Shown here one piece after another: positions 1 through 10,200 of a stretch of DNA of 64,000 bases. Source of the stretch: JAFCUW01 sp049897565 (GTDB taxonomy: Bacteria > Pseudomonadota > Gammaproteobacteria > Burkholderiales > Burkholderiaceae_D); the NCBI RefSeq assembly GCF_049897565.1, contig NZ_JAFCWM010000017.1:1-64000 (forward strand), in the 5' to 3' direction. Every line of letters begins with the position of its first letter. Positions within the stretch are counted from its first letter, which is position 1. The notes beneath the pieces were generated by a model, which saw only the letters and a program-made list of their open reading frames with translations, searched no databases and was not told the origin of the DNA. A program made the translations under genes and the position numbers.

Positions 1-1
1 T

Positions 2-124
2 AACTGCATTCCGCAACGCGCCTTGAAGCATTTAACGCCGATTCAAGCTCTCAAGGATTGGCAGCAAAAAAAGCCGGAACTATTTCTAAAACGCGTCTAT
101 AACCAAGCGGGTCTTGACACCTAA
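2..124 (+). pseudogene. IS481-type transposase, C-terminal fragment
   Basis: The first 40 codons read as the end of a DDE transposase/integrase, closing with KRVYNQAGLDT and a TAA stop. This tail, with the preceding PQRAL and LTPIQALKDW segments, is what I recall from IS481-family transposases. The rest of the gene lies left of the window, so I cannot tell whether the element is complete. No terminal inverted repeat could be identified. It marks the start of the accessory region. Confidence 0.6.
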
Positions 125-231
125 GAAACCTAACGCTAGCCGAGTTTGTCGAGCAATTTACGGTAGTTCAGAATGAATTGCCCCTAAAGTAGGGCACTGC
201 CACAGCCGACTTTCTTCCTGAAAATGTCGTT

Positions 232-573
232 TTGCAGTGTTACTCGACAGGTCTACGATGGAATGGATGGGGCCTACCTTTGTTCGACCGTGAAACCGTG
301 AACCGTATCATGGCTCTGTTAAACCCACCGAACTCCGGTGACCAAGACTTATTGTTGCATTGGACTGGCGATTTAATTTTGTGCCAAAACGATGACTTCG
401 ATGCTGAGGAGCCCGTGTCTGACGACAACATCCGGTTCTTCACTGCTTCGCCAGGGGCCTATGTTTTTAACGGCATAAAATTAGACCTCTGGAGTATTGG
501 GGATGGATGGACGTGGAATGCTGTGAAATTTGATTTACTTGGAGAAGACTCACATTTAGGCGCGAACGGCTGA
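232..573 (+). CDS. hypothetical protein, start uncertain
   Basis: Open frame of 113 codons from a TTG; the frame is open back to a TAG at 190-192, so translation could begin a few codons earlier, but no ATG is available there. The N-terminal YSTGLRWNGWGLPLF looks like a folded small protein of the kind found near mobile elements; I do not recognise a function. No good ribosome binding site is visible. It may be a 5'-truncated gene. The product is acidic, tryptophan-rich, and has no signal peptide or membrane segment. Confidence 0.4.
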   Translation: MQCYSTGLRWNGWGLPLFDRETVNRIMALLNPPNSGDQDLLLHWTGDLILCQNDDFDAEEPVSDDNIRFFTASPGAYVFNGIKLDLWSIGDGWTWNAVKFDLLGEDSHLGANG

Positions 574-1000
574 GAAATACCAACATTGTATTGATTTTCC
601 CAGAGCCCTTTGGCTGACAAGCTTGAAGGGCTTTGCAATACTATCCTCTCATGTTCGTTGCGAAATTTCGACCTACTTGGCAATTTTACAAAGTAGCCGG
701 TCTGAGGGCAGTGTGGGTGTTGTCCCCCGCCGCTACTGTGGTTGCCGAACAATATTCCGCTTCGCGTCGTGCCCATCCGTTGAGCTACAAAGCGGAAATC
801 GGATGGTAAATTCCGGTACAAGACTCGCTCTACTTGCTACCACCGCCTTCCCTCGTTCTGTCGCCGGAAAATGGCGGCCTGCGGAGGCCTCGTAGGGGCT
901 GCTGAGCATCGAATGGATGCCATGAAATGCGACGCCGCATGGTACAATTTTCGGTCTTTTGCCCTTGATGAATGGTCCCACGGGGTGTGGTGAGCAGCGA
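574..1000. other. intergenic, no gene supported
   Basis: About 430 bases between the hypothetical gene and vsr. Open frames exist on both strands but have no ribosome site, no recognisable motifs and contradict each other. A short phrase, GAATGGAT, recurs near 909 and at the vsr start. It presumably holds the promoter of the restriction-modification cassette; no clear -35/-10 pair was found. Confidence 0.4.
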
Positions 1001-1432
1001 ATGGATACATTGACACCGTCGGAGCGCAGCGCGCGAATGCGACTTGTAAAGAACAAGGATACGCGCCCAGAGCTAGTGGTTAGGCAGCTTACTTATGCAC
1101 TAGGCTTCCGCTACCGGCTGCACGTCAAGACTGTCCCTGGCAGGCCAGATTTGGTTTTCTCCGGTCGTCGCAAGGTAATTTTCGTTCACGGGTGTTTTTG
1201 GCACCGTCATCCGGGTTGCTCGTTAGCGCGTCTCCCAAAGTCTCGTCTTGAGTTTTGGTTACCGAAGCTTGAAAGGAACCGAGAGAGGGATTGCGAGACC
1301 TTAAAGGGCTTGGCTGAACAAGGCTGGAAAGTTTTGGTGATATGGGAATGCGAGTTAGGCCATCGAGAAGTATTGAGAACCCGTATTAAGAAATTTTTAG
1401 AGGAATCGGAGAAATGGAATGAAGGCGGTTGA
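1001..1432 (+). CDS. vsr: Very short patch repair endonuclease (Vsr)
   Basis: A 143-residue protein, the normal Vsr length. Vsr nicks DNA beside T:G mismatches that arise when 5-methylcytosine deaminates, starting short-patch repair. I chose the ATG at 1001 because the family begins close to this TPSERSARM motif; an in-frame ATG at 959 would add 14 unlikely residues. Visible family features are NKDTRPEL, the GRPDLVF segment with the catalytic Asp (D50), the zinc/catalytic stretch VHGCFWHRHPGC, and the late VLVIWECEL. The gene overlaps the downstream cytosine methyltransferase by 14 bases, which fits its role of protecting that enzyme's target sites. Confidence 0.93.
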   Translation: MDTLTPSERSARMRLVKNKDTRPELVVRQLTYALGFRYRLHVKTVPGRPDLVFSGRRKVIFVHGCFWHRHPGCSLARLPKSRLEFWLPKLERNRERDCETLKGLAEQGWKVLVIWECELGHREVLRTRIKKFLEESEKWNEGG

Positions 1433-2639
1433 GCTTTTTGCTGGGGCGGGCGGTCTGGCCATGGGTGTTAGCCTCGCGGGGTTTGAGCCGCTTGCGATTG
1501 TAGAGTGGGACAAGTGGGCATGTGACACGGTCCGGGACAACCAAACGGGTGGCTACCCCTTGGTTGCGGACTGGCCTCTGCACGAGGGCGACGTTCGGCA
1601 CTTCGATTGGACAAGCATTGATGAGTCGGTGGACCTGGTTGCTGGCGGTCCGCCGTGCCAGCCTTTTTCAATGGGCGGTAAGCACAAGGCGCACGACGAT
1701 AGTCGGGATATGTTCCCTGCAACCGTGGATATCATTCGTAGACTTCGCCCTAAAGCGTTCATCGTTGAGAACGTCAAAGGGCTGACTCGCTCGACTTTCG
1801 CCAATTACTACCAATACATTCTCCTTCAGTTAGAGTTCCCTGAGCTACCATCACGCAAAAACGAAGAGTGGTTTGACCATTTTCTTCGCCTTCAGGCTGA
1901 ACGGACGAGTGGTCGCCAAAAAGGTAAGAAGCTGACATACAACGTCACGGCTACGTTGGTTAATGCAGCCAATTTTGGTATTCCTCAGAAGCGCGAGCGG
2001 GTTTTTATCGTCGGATTTAGGTCGGACCTCAAAATCGATTGGAGTTTTCCGCGCTCTACGCATAGTCATGAGCGGCTTCTGCATGACCAATGGGTTTCGG
2101 GCGAATACTGGAAGCGTCTCAAGGTCCCGGCAGGGAAGCGTCCAACAATGCCGGCTAGTGTCGCCGCTAAAGTACGAAAATTGGCGTTAGCGCCACTGCC
2201 CCCTGATAGTCTTCCTTGGCGAACGGTTAGAGATGCGATTGAAGGTCTGCCGGACCCACAATCGGCAGCTGCGAAGAAAATCGCCAATCATCGATTTCAG
2301 CCCGGCGCAAAAGTTTATCCGGGACACACCGGTAGTCCGTTGGACCTACCTGCCAAGACGCTTAAAGCCGGCGACCATGGTGTACCAGGCGGCGAAAACA
2401 TGTTGGTCAATCCTGACGGAAGCGTTCGTTATTTTACTATCCGTGAGTCTGCGCGAATTCAGACTTTTCCCGACGGCTTCCTTTTCCACGGTTCTTGGAC
2501 AGAGACTATGCGCCAGCTAGGAAATGCAGTACCTGTAGCTCTGGGACACGTTGTAGCGCGGAGCGTCGCCGAGAAACTTATTCGTAAAGAGATGCAACTC
2601 GTTGCGGAAACCCTGCATCACGTTAGGGGTGTCGCATGA
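1419..2639 (+). CDS. DNA (cytosine-5-)-methyltransferase of an Eco29kI-like system
   Basis: A 406-residue C5 cytosine methyltransferase. Motif I is VELFAGAGGL at the N terminus, motif IV is GGPPCQPFS with catalytic Cys80, and motif VI is VENVKG with Glu117. Motif VIII follows in the QKRERVFIVG segment, and the C-terminal LGNAVPV closes the fold. It transfers a methyl group from S-adenosylmethionine to cytosine in the recognition site. It overlaps vsr upstream and shares an ATGA overlap with the restriction gene downstream, so the three are probably co-translated. Because its neighbour is an Eco29kI-type nuclease, the site is likely CCGCGG; that is inference from the partner. Confidence 0.95.
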   Translation: MKAVELFAGAGGLAMGVSLAGFEPLAIVEWDKWACDTVRDNQTGGYPLVADWPLHEGDVRHFDWTSIDESVDLVAGGPPCQPFSMGGKHKAHDDSRDMFPATVDIIRRLRPKAFIVENVKGLTRSTFANYYQYILLQLEFPELPSRKNEEWFDHFLRLQAERTSGRQKGKKLTYNVTATLVNAANFGIPQKRERVFIVGFRSDLKIDWSFPRSTHSHERLLHDQWVSGEYWKRLKVPAGKRPTMPASVAAKVRKLALAPLPPDSLPWRTVRDAIEGLPDPQSAAAKKIANHRFQPGAKVYPGHTGSPLDLPAKTLKAGDHGVPGGENMLVNPDGSVRYFTIRESARIQTFPDGFLFHGSWTETMRQLGNAVPVALGHVVARSVAEKLIRKEMQLVAETLHHVRGVA

Positions 2640-3292
2640 GTGAAAAGAATGTCCTCCCGTTCAATCCTCTCGACAAGAAGAATCTTGGCGCGAGTGTGGC
2701 TGAGGCCATGTTAGAACAAACGGCTCAGCCGCTGGGTGACCTCCAACCCTTCACGGGTGTCGGCATTTATGCGATTTATTACAGAGGTGATTTCGAAGCA
2801 TATCGAGCACTTGCAGAACGAAACAAGAACGGCGCCTTCACTGCGCCAATCTACGTTGGGAAGGCGGTGCCAGCGGGCGCGCGAAAGGGCGGTGGCGTCG
2901 GCGCAGGGAGCAGTCGCGCCCTTTACCTGCGGTTACGCGAACACACTGAGAGTATCGCGGCCGCCACGAATCTTCAACTAGAAGACTTTTTCTGCCGTTT
3001 TCTAGTTGTCGATGACATTTGGATTCCGCTTGGAGAATCGCTACTGATTGCAAAGTTCGCTCCCGTTTGGAATGCACTTATTGATGGCTTTGGAAATCAC
3101 GACCCTGGAAGTGGGCGATACAAGGGGCTGTGTCCCAAGTGGGATGTTCTGCACCCCGGACGTGGCTGGGCAGAGAAGTGTGCAATTCGAAAGGAGACTC
3201 CGGAACGGATTGCGGGCGAAATTGTGGATTATTTCCGTTCGATTGCGTTCCCGGCTTCGTATCACATACTTGCGCCGTCTCAACAACCATAG
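2636..3292 (+). CDS. Eco29kI-family GIY-YIG restriction endonuclease
   Basis: A 218-residue GIY-YIG nuclease. The GIY motif is GIYAIYY (43-49), the YIG part is PIYVGKA (71-77) with Lys76, followed by catalytic-type Arg101 and His103 in LRLREH, Glu134 and Asn146. The C-terminal blocks IDGFGNHDPG and WDVLHPGR are strongly reminiscent of R.Eco29kI, which cuts CCGCGG. The ATG overlaps the methyltransferase stop as ATGA, so expression is coupled and the methylase comes first, as expected for safe establishment. No frameshift or missing catalytic residue is seen, so the system looks active. Specificity is inferred from family resemblance. Confidence 0.92.
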   Translation: MSEKNVLPFNPLDKKNLGASVAEAMLEQTAQPLGDLQPFTGVGIYAIYYRGDFEAYRALAERNKNGAFTAPIYVGKAVPAGARKGGGVGAGSSRALYLRLREHTESIAAATNLQLEDFFCRFLVVDDIWIPLGESLLIAKFAPVWNALIDGFGNHDPGSGRYKGLCPKWDVLHPGRGWAEKCAIRKETPERIAGEIVDYFRSIAFPASYHILAPSQQP

Positions 3293-3410
3293 CTGAGCAT
3301 TCGACGAAGCTTATTTGCGTCGGCTGGTCGTGGGGGAGGCACTGTTGCATCATCCTGCCGTGCTCACCCGCGCTGCAAGTATGACGCTATACCGCGTCAG
3401 GCGGCTCGTG

Positions 3411-6400
3411 TCACGAGAGCAAAAGCGTGTTCAAGAGATTCAATTCGTTAGACGCCATGAAGTACCTGTCATCGAACACGAGGTCCAGACGCAATGGATT
3501 GGCTTGCCCTACCGAGGCCGCCCAGGGAAAAGACAGGTACTTCGGAATCGGCGGCATCACCGCGCTTGTTGCCATTAATGACCTCGCTAGCGCGCCGCAC
3601 CAAATTTCCTGCTCATATAGCTGGAACGGTTGACCTTGCCGGGCATCGTCGGTGTGAACAAACTGCAGATAGCCGGCGGGAACGCTCACCCATGTGTTTG
3701 GCGACTTCAAATACTTAAGAGTCGTGAACTCGTTTGCCGCAGCCTCCGCTTCACGTTGGAGCAATCGGTACAGGTTGGCGGCCGGCACTCGCAACGAAGA
3801 CGAGATTGCATCGTTCTTTTCGATGGCATAAAGCTGGTTGAGCAGCTCCTTGCTGGAACGCGCAATCTGGGTCTGATGGCCCTCGAATGTGAACGCTTCT
3901 TGCTTCGCAAATGCTTCCCAATTTTCAAGGACGCATGGTCCCGCGAAATAGGCGTGGTCCGCCAAGCTGGTTCCTTCCAAGGCGAATACCAATAGCGGTG
4001 CCATTGATGTGCTGGCCAAGTTCGATACCGCGCGTAGGTCATCGTACTTGACCATGGTGCGCCCATCCGTGCCTTTTTGCGCATCACCTTGTAGCTTGGT
4101 GTGCGAAAACAGTTCCATGACATTGACCTGGGCGTTCTTAACCACGCCAATTAGGGTCCGGTCACTCGCTCGACGACAAAATATTTCCGCCTCGAGGACG
4201 AATTTTGTTACGTTTCCAGACATGAGGCTTACCAGTTCCTCCAAGCCCACACGGCCAACTGGCACTAAGGCTAGCGGTTGGCGTAGCGCCGCATCACCGG
4301 TAATCCGGGTATGAATTGTCGCGCGTAGCATTACCAGCAGCGTCATCAAATCGAGCGATTGACGCAACCATTGTCGTTTGTCTCGTGTCTCATCGGTGTC
4401 GATGACAAAATCATCGACCAGCATGACGAGCCGACGCGGGACATTGTCGCCGGAGATAGCTCTACCGGCCTCGTCCTTGTACTGGCCACGGCCCCTGTAA
4501 ATCAGCTGTGCGATTTCCATCAAAGCGGCTTCAATGCTGAATCGAGGAACCGCTGCGATAATCCAGTCAGTTTTGGGGAATGACACGCCGCGTGCACCCG
4601 ATGATGTCATTAGGAATACGCGTACCTGGTCCCGGGTCTCTGGCTCGATAAGCTTCTTGCGCCGCCAACCGGGGACCGAAGAATCAAGTATTTGGACATT
4701 GGCTTGGTTGAGGCCGACATCTGAGCGCGACGCCAGCGTTTTTTCCAAGTCGCTCAGGAATCCCTTGTCTTGGGCAAAGTAGATAACTTGGGCGCCGCCC
4801 TTGGCCAACGCGTTGAGTACTTCGGTCTCCGCGGAAGCGAGAAGGGATTCTCCAGACACCCTCCGCACTGCTTGCCGAGGTGTTTCCTGGTCACCCTTAT
4901 CGGTTATTTCAGGTTTAACGCTGGTTAGATTGACCTGATATCGGATTTTTAGCTCGCTGGCCGGAAAGCTATTGGTCATCACATGCAACGTGTTGCAGGG
5001 CCGACCGCCCACCCTGACGCTAGTGACGGCGATGCGGAAAGGCTGAATGCCTGCAGAGCGGGAGACGAGCACCTTGTCCGGTGTCCGGTCCCCCGCGTTG
5101 AGATACCTCTCCAACACAATTTCGTTGCCTAGCGATGCGTCGGAAACAACCAGGGTCACGGTGAACAGGCTTGTCTCGCCGGCATCGTCGAAGCACCCGA
5201 TGAACTCGTTGTGCAACCAACGGGCGACACCATGCACGAACGGCGCACCGGCGCCGTCGCCGGCCAACTCATCAACCATGACCACGATATTCGGCATGCG
5301 CTTGGCAAATTCCCGGCGCTCGCGAACGCCCGCAAGGACCGAAGCCTTGTTTCGGAAGAGCGTGGAGAGGGCGTCCATCGTGGTTTTTCCGTTGCCTTTT
5401 TCTCGAAAGCCCTGCAACGCCGCAGTCAGCACCACCCGATTCACCTCCGGATTGAGCGCGAGAAGTTCCTGTGTTGTCTTAGCCATGCCTGAGAGGACGC
5501 CGACGACTGAACGCTCCTGCACCATGTCTTCGCTCTCGGAAAGTGCAACTTTCGCCATCCGCGAACCAGTGTGTGCACGCTCAATTTCTTGTTCCTGGTC
5601 CGGGTCAATCACAAGAATGCTCCCGATGGGTTTCACCAGATTGAGCACCCCATCGGCAATGACGGCGCCGTCAATATGCCTTCGCGTATCGCGCCCGGCC
5701 TTGACCTCTTCCAAATGCCAGCGTTCCGCCGAAGCAATCAGCTGGGCGTTGGTTGTTACGGTCAGGATGCCGGAAGGCTCCCCGTTTTTGCGCGCCAAGC
5801 TTTCGGTTACGTCGCGATTGATGATGACCCGCGGGCTGACATAGAGGAAGAGGTACCCCTCAGTCTTTTTCTCCAAATGACGTCGTACCGCAGTCGTCTT
5901 TCCGATGCCAGGATTCCCCTCGAGTGCGATGACATTCAAAGTTGCGGGCGCTGCCTTTTGCATGCCGGCGACAATAGCCGCGGCATGGATGTCCCGCAGC
6001 GTGACGGTGCCGTCAGCTCGAACCAGTCCGTTCATGACGCGCCCGATAGCGTCCTTGGACGATTCGCCAAAGAAGTTCTTGATATGGGCACTGTCGTCGA
6101 CCAAGGCCAGTGCCGCGTCCACGGTGAATCCCTGCATCGGGTTGGCGAATTCAGGCAGGGCTTCTTCAAACTCAAAACGGTAGTCCTCGCCTGGCGCTGG
6201 CATTGACCGCAACGCTTTCATCCCGTCCTTAAGAGGTTTTGGAAGCTTGTTTAGCACACTGTTGAATACGGCTTCTACCTGCGCGGACAAGGCCGCCTCA
6301 TCGCCATCTGCAATCTTGGTGACCGACCTGTAGGCCGCGCCCATTTGCTCCATCAGGATGCGGCGGGGCTCCTTCTTGCCGCTTAACGTGAAGTTGGCCG

Positions 6401-7274
6401 CCAGGCTTTCGAGTCCGTTTGGCGTGATAGCCAACGCGCGTGCCGAACAATCTTTGACCATTGAACCGTCCCGCTGCAGCCAGGTGACTGTACTTTCCGC
6501 ATAGGCAGCACCTTGGCACAGCTTATAGAATGGTTTGTTCTCGCTGGTAAGCGCTCCGAGGTGGTTGCGAATGTCTTCGGAAAGCGAAAACGATTCGCCG
6601 TCGACTTCGGCGGCAACACGGGCAAATACACCTCTTGAGTCTACTAGCCGACGATGTCTCATCAGCTCGTCGAGGTGCGCGCTTTGTTCCCTGAAGTCCA
6701 GGGAGCCTGGGGGCATATCGTACGAGTACTCCTGCACCAAGAGATAGTCCTCTTTATGCTCGCCCGACAGCCATAGGATGAAGTCGGCGTTCGCGGGCAT
6801 GCCCTTGTTTATTAGGGCCGGGTCAAGCTGCCCATTGAGTTGGAATTGCTCGTGGAATTCCTTGCAAGTATTGGACCTGAGCTCGGTTGTCCCGGTCTCA
6901 TCACCAGGCAATGTCAATGGGCACCACAGCGCACGCAGCTTGAGGCGGCCGAGTTCAAGTTGCCAGGACAATGGCTTTAAATACTCGCGCATGGCTGTGT
7001 AACCAACACCGAAGGCGGTGAGTGCCAAGTGCTCGATTGCCGCATCCAGTACATCGATTGCATTGTCGTCTAACAGGCCCAGCTTCCGCGATAGGCGCTT
7101 GTGAATATCGAGCAGCCTAAAGCTCTTCCACGAACTCAACTGCGGATGGGTGGGCGATAAAATTTTGTGTTCAATAAGGCAGGCGACTACCCCACGTTTG
7201 ACGAGAATTTCGTAGGCATGGCCCCAAAGCACAGCCTGTTCCTGAAAGGGCAATTCGCTTAACGATTGCTTCAC
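3411..7274 (-). CDS. Large SF2-like helicase/ATPase, second gene of a candidate defence operon
   Basis: A 1287-residue protein. Helicase motifs occur in order: Walker A GNPGIGKTT (453-461), motif II VMVDELAG (about 665-672), motif III SDAS (711-714), motif IV VIYFAQD (about 830), motif V SSGARGVSFP (891-900) and motif VI QLIYRGRGQ (923-931). The first 440 residues match nothing I know; ADFILWLSG followed by YLLVQEYSYD (about 162-186) has the strand spacing of a degenerate PD-(D/E)XK core but lacks the lysine. About 300 C-terminal residues are also unassigned. The start overlaps the stop of the upstream 1049-residue gene as ATGA, so the two form a translationally coupled pair. Function in defence is inferred from context. 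Confidence 0.8.
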   Translation of the reverse strand: MKQSLSELPFQEQAVLWGHAYEILVKRGVVACLIEHKILSPTHPQLSSWKSFRLLDIHKRLSRKLGLLDDNAIDVLDAAIEHLALTAFGVGYTAMREYLKPLSWQLELGRLKLRALWCPLTLPGDETGTTELRSNTCKEFHEQFQLNGQLDPALINKGMPANADFILWLSGEHKEDYLLVQEYSYDMPPGSLDFREQSAHLDELMRHRRLVDSRGVFARVAAEVDGESFSLSEDIRNHLGALTSENKPFYKLCQGAAYAESTVTWLQRDGSMVKDCSARALAITPNGLESLAANFTLSGKKEPRRILMEQMGAAYRSVTKIADGDEAALSAQVEAVFNSVLNKLPKPLKDGMKALRSMPAPGEDYRFEFEEALPEFANPMQGFTVDAALALVDDSAHIKNFFGESSKDAIGRVMNGLVRADGTVTLRDIHAAAIVAGMQKAAPATLNVIALEGNPGIGKTTAVRRHLEKKTEGYLFLYVSPRVIINRDVTESLARKNGEPSGILTVTTNAQLIASAERWHLEEVKAGRDTRRHIDGAVIADGVLNLVKPIGSILVIDPDQEQEIERAHTGSRMAKVALSESEDMVQERSVVGVLSGMAKTTQELLALNPEVNRVVLTAALQGFREKGNGKTTMDALSTLFRNKASVLAGVRERREFAKRMPNIVVMVDELAGDGAGAPFVHGVARWLHNEFIGCFDDAGETSLFTVTLVVSDASLGNEIVLERYLNAGDRTPDKVLVSRSAGIQPFRIAVTSVRVGGRPCNTLHVMTNSFPASELKIRYQVNLTSVKPEITDKGDQETPRQAVRRVSGESLLASAETEVLNALAKGGAQVIYFAQDKGFLSDLEKTLASRSDVGLNQANVQILDSSVPGWRRKKLIEPETRDQVRVFLMTSSGARGVSFPKTDWIIAAVPRFSIEAALMEIAQLIYRGRGQYKDEAGRAISGDNVPRRLVMLVDDFVIDTDETRDKRQWLRQSLDLMTLLVMLRATIHTRITGDAALRQPLALVPVGRVGLEELVSLMSGNVTKFVLEAEIFCRRASDRTLIGVVKNAQVNVMELFSHTKLQGDAQKGTDGRTMVKYDDLRAVSNLASTSMAPLLVFALEGTSLADHAYFAGPCVLENWEAFAKQEAFTFEGHQTQIARSSKELLNQLYAIEKNDAISSSLRVPAANLYRLLQREAEAAANEFTTLKYLKSPNTWVSVPAGYLQFVHTDDARQGQPFQLYEQEIWCGALARSLMATSAVMPPIPKYLSFPWAASVGQANPLRLDLVFDDRYFMASNELNLLNTLLLS

Positions 7275-10200
7275 GAAGCTTCCTTGTGCAGTACCTTCGT
7301 TACATGTGCGAGGACGGCCGGCAAGCTGAGCAAAACATTGCCGTTGCGCCGGCGCGACATGATTTCAACTTCGCCGGCTGCCGCCGTTGTCGATGGGCTT
7401 GCCCAGTCGAACGGGTCCAAGACCGGCAAAAGGTGCTGTTTTACTGCAGGTTTCTCGCTCTCCATGAAATGAATGGCGCGCAGAACACTAATAAGCGAGT
7501 CCCGAACCGGTTTCCCAGCACCGGTTCCCAAAATGTTCTGACGAATGAGCTCGTTCTGCTGCAGGTTTTCGACACGTGTTTCTAGGTCAAAGAAATAGGT
7601 GCAGAAGCCGGACTGCGGCCGGTTCTCGTCACCTACAACGTTGAGCGTGGCAAATGTGTAGATTGGCATCAGGCTGCGCAGCACATCTGCGGAGTGCTCG
7701 CGATACATTTTTTGGTGGTCTTCAAATGAAAGGACCTCAAACGCGCTCTCGAGCGCAGTGCGCTTGCGCAGCCTTGTCGCCGGGAACACATCGCGCCGAA
7801 GCGGGTAAAGATGCACATTTGGGAAACGGTTTGCCGCGTCGTCAAGAAATTCGCGTGTGCCATGCGGGGCATGTCGCTCGGAAGCACGGCCAAGATGGCG
7901 ATTTCCAAAGTGATGTGACAGCAAGAGGATATGCACGAATCCGGCTTTTTCTAACCTGGACACTTCTTCAAGGATGAGCTGTGGCGTTTTAAACGCCTTG
8001 CTGCTTTCGACCAGACGCGATTGCATGCGGTCCATTCTTAAATTCGCTTCGTTGTCGCTTCGGTTCGCGACGTAAGTCCGGCTGATAAACAGATGGCCCT
8101 CGGCATCGCCGAACTGTGGGTGCACATCGCAGGGGCGCGTTACGTAGGTTACAAGCGCCACCTTGTCCAGCGACCCATCCAGCCCGAACTTCAACGGCTG
8201 GCCTCCCAAGAGGGCATGCAGCGCACCGCGCTTGGTCCAACGAAGCATTTCGACGCTCTTTCCCGGAGCCGCAGACAATCCCTGCAGCTTTACGGGCAGT
8301 TCCCGGCTTAGGGCCTTCTCTATTGCTTGACTCACGCAGTAGACGGCCGTGTTTCCCTCCTGGGTATCGTCCTCGCGCGCGGCCTGCTTGCCGTCATGTT
8401 GAAGACGGAGAATGCTCATCGAAAGGGCTGCGGCCGGATTGGACTGAACAAGCTCACCTTGCGCCGGTTGCTTTAGGCGCCGCACCAGTTCCCAAAGGAC
8501 GATGTAGGTGACAAGCATGAATCCGACTAAGACAGCAGTGCGAAGTTGCTCGGCTTTTGGGCGCACGTCGTCTTTGACATGGCGCAGCCGCAGGACGTCC
8601 ATGGAATACTCAATGTCGACCCCGACCCCAGCATCGAACAAGCCAGCATCGGCGACGTCAGGACGCCATGTAAGTTCCTTTTTATCCCAATGGAAGGGGA
8701 CGAAGCGAGCCGGGATAGTCCGGTCAGATAGTTCCCGAGCCATACAGATGTCGTATGGTTCTCCGAGGGGGGAGAGCGTGCGCTCCTGAAGTTCCGTTTC
8801 TACAGATAGCGAGGCGATACTGCCGGGCAGATTAGCGCGTTCAGAGACCTGTAGATGCCGGAACCATGCAATCTTGTCGGCCCCTTTGTCAGACTTGACG
8901 AAGATGTCCGTCGACGGCGAGGCCATGGTTTGCAATGCTTCCCAATTAACGAGGTCTTTGTGGACGTACACCATGAACTTATCCACGCGGCGTTTTGCAG
9001 CGTCAACTAACGATGTAGACTTCGAACGCAAGACATTAATTAGCTCCTCCCCGAGCTGGTCCATCACTTTTGACCGCGCCGCGACCTTGCGCCAGAGGAC
9101 GTCAAGTGCCGGGAATGCTGATGTTTTCAAGTCGTCCGAGATTGCTTTGGCCTTCGCAAATACGTCGAGAACACCGTCATCTTCCAGTGAATCTGGAATG
9201 ACCAAATCTAAAAATATGAGTTCGGCCAATGAGCGCTGAATGCGCGCGTCCGGACCTGGCTGCGCGAGCATGCGGTCGTGTATGCGGTCGAGCCTGGTGT
9301 CGAACGCGGATTTGCCGCTCTGAGGATTGTCGCCGTTGATTCGAAAGCGATATGACACTTCTCGAACCGTCGCGATTTCCCGGTTCGGGTTGGTGCGCCG
9401 CTCAAAGAGCTGGACCGACCATTCTGCCCAGACGGGCAGGCAGTTGTAAAACAATGCTTTGCGCAGCTCGTCGGCTAGGTCGACGTTGTTTTGGACACCA
9501 TAGGCATTGCTGACATCCAGAAGAAGCGACTCGCCCTCGGCGCCGGCGAACCTCTCGAAACAGTCGTGCACCCGTTTGACATAAGCTTTTAGACCCGGCC
9601 TATTGCTTTGCGCGGCGACGGCGTCCATCAAGCGCATGCTTATTTGCATTCTCACTCGAGACAAGGCCTCGTCTTCCAAAAAATCCAGTAGTTCTGCAAT
9701 CTGACTTCGGGGCTGATTGCGCTGCTTTCTTATGTTCGAGAGGATTCCGTCAACCTCATCCTGGTCGAGCCCATCATTGTGGAGTTTTCGCGATATCCCG
9801 GCGAGAAGCACCTCGAGCCAGTCCCGACCGTCGATGGTCTCCATGGCAGACAACACGCGACCGATATCATGTTCACGTTCCGCGGCTTTTCGACCGGGAG
9901 GCGCAAAATGGACCGGCACCATTTTTGCCACGCGGGGCAGCTCCGGTATGCGCTCCCCGATAGACTGGGTCATTAACTGCAGCGTTTTCTCAAGCGAGGC
10001 CACTGTAAAAATATTCGGGTCTAGTTGGCCAAGTACCTGGTCGAATTCTAAACTCACAGCCGTGTGCAGGCTTTCGAGCTGCTTGGCGGTAGCGGCTTCG
10101 GACTCTGACACCAGGCGCCCACCCACTTTCGCAGCCGTACCGAAGGGTGGCATCACCATATCGCGAACGAAGCCTGAATCGTCCCCCGGTTCAAACGACG

